The position numbers and the translations under genes were made by a program. The notes beneath the pieces are model-generated. The model did not search any database, had not been told where the DNA came from, and saw nothing but the letters and a program-made list of their open reading frames with translations. Below are positions 6,858 to 7,426 of a stretch of 7,426 bases of DNA, piece by piece (position 1 is the stretch's first letter; the number at the start of each line of letters is the position of its first letter). Source of the stretch: Enteractinococcus helveticum (lineage in GTDB: Bacteria; Actinomycetota; Actinomycetes; Actinomycetales; Micrococcaceae); NCBI RefSeq assembly GCF_020742345.1, contig NZ_DYXC01000104.1:1-7426 (forward strand). Reading direction: 5' to 3'.

Positions 6858-7426
6858 TCAGCGAGTCGAATCCAGCCGGAGCACTGTATCGCGGGCCATG
6901 ATTTGATAGTCGCGGGCGCTGGTGCCATTGTGTTTGGTAAAAGCACGGCTGAACGCACTGACGTTTGCGTAGCCTAGTGCGCATGAAATCCACTTGACCT
7001 GCCGTCCTTCATCAAGCCAGTCGATGGCTCGATGCATGCGTAATGCTTGACGCCAGGTGCCAAAAGTCATGCCAGCCTGATGGTTGAATGAGCGTTCGAG
7101 ACTTCGTGTGCTGATCCCAAAACGCTGCGCCCAATCATCCAGCGTGGCGAAGTGTCCAGGATTCTTATATAGCGCCAACTGCACATGTTGAATTCGTTGG
7201 GCATGGGAGTCTTCGGTCTCGAAGAACAGGTCGATTGCGGTGGGCTGCAGGGATAGAGGCATACCGGTAGGCTCGCGGTCGTTGGGTTTTAGTGCAGTGA
7301 CCCATCCGATGCCTTGGAAAATCGTTTCGGCTCGAATCTTCGTTGGTATGTGGAGTAATTGCAGCGTGGAAAATGTCTGCTGACTTGCGGTGAGATTCAG
7401 TGGTACAGGGATAATAATGCTGCCAC
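6858..7426 (-). CDS. AraC-family transcriptional regulator, N-terminus outside window
   Basis: The minus-strand frame stays open from the right edge to TGA at 6860-6858, so the 5' part of the gene is missing. ATG at 7262 is only an internal methionine, since 54 further in-frame codons precede it and read as part of the N-terminal sensor domain (for example IFQGIGWVTAL). Numbered from that methionine, the visible C-terminus is a complete AraC/XylS DNA-binding domain with two helix-turn-helix units. The first is around ATLDDWAQRFGISTRSLERSF (39-59). The second is around VKWISCALGYANVSAFSRAF (89-108), followed by TSARDY (114-119), the family's usual P-x-x-Y/F position. The TFGTWRQALRMHRAIDWLDEG stretch (66-86) between them is typical of the NimR/YeaM-like subgroup, which has a cupin-type N-terminal domain and often controls a nearby or divergent efflux transporter. 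The effector and targets are unknown. It converges on the membrane protein gene with a 103-base gap. Confidence 0.88.
   Translation of the reverse strand, partial: GSIIIPVPLNLTASQQTFSTLQLLHIPTKIRAETIFQGIGWVTALKPNDREPTGMPLSLQPTAIDLFFETEDSHAQRIQHVQLALYKNPGHFATLDDWAQRFGISTRSLERSFNHQAGMTFGTWRQALRMHRAIDWLDEGRQVKWISCALGYANVSAFSRAFTKHNGTSARDYQIMARDTVLRLDSTR

Noticed and set aside
6236..6958. 240-codon minus-strand reading frame opposite the end of the membrane protein gene
   Set aside because: Antisense to a strong coding region and overlapping the AraC-type gene, with no coherent domain. Only the short 6755-6823 part looked interesting and is reported separately.

Overview
The window looks like chromosomal DNA from an actinobacterium of moderately high G+C, perhaps Micrococcales-like. 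The clues are GTG starts, clear GAGG/AGGA ribosome sites, mixed GC-rich codon use with regular TTA/TTG leucines, and a membrane protein with the Pro/Gln/Gly-rich N-terminus typical of actinobacterial envelope proteins. The genus is a guess. No tRNA, rRNA, CRISPR array or insertion sequence was found.

Layout, left to right: (1) the 3' part of an uncharacterised gene, open at the left edge (1-864, +). (2) A complete NhaC-superfamily secondary transporter (961-2565, +), with its start set at GTG 961 by a ribosome site. (3) A gene-free 164-base stretch ending in three tandem 19-bp repeats, in effect six GTWCAC-like hexamers spaced 9-10 bp apart, that run directly into the ribosome site of the next gene. 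(4) A 364-residue AAA/STAND-type ATPase with a C-terminal winged-helix-like segment (2730-3824, +). (5) Another 164-base gene-free stretch with weak dyads. (6) A 921-residue polytopic membrane protein with a Pro-rich linker, an extra membrane helix and a large probable outside domain (3989-6754, +). (7) A short convergent spacer that may keep the first ~20 codons of a decayed EamA/DMT transporter on the minus strand. (8) The C-terminal part of an AraC-family regulator (6858-7426, -), open at the right edge.

The plus-strand genes have separate ribosome sites and spacers of about 90-165 bases, so they do not look like one tight operon, and nothing ties them into one pathway. The most unusual element is the hexamer array in the leader of the orphan ATPase. 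The ATPase has an NTPase core plus a probable DNA-binding tail, and the array is a plausible binding site for it, which would make a self-contained autoregulatory or origin-like unit. That link is inferred from position and domain content only.
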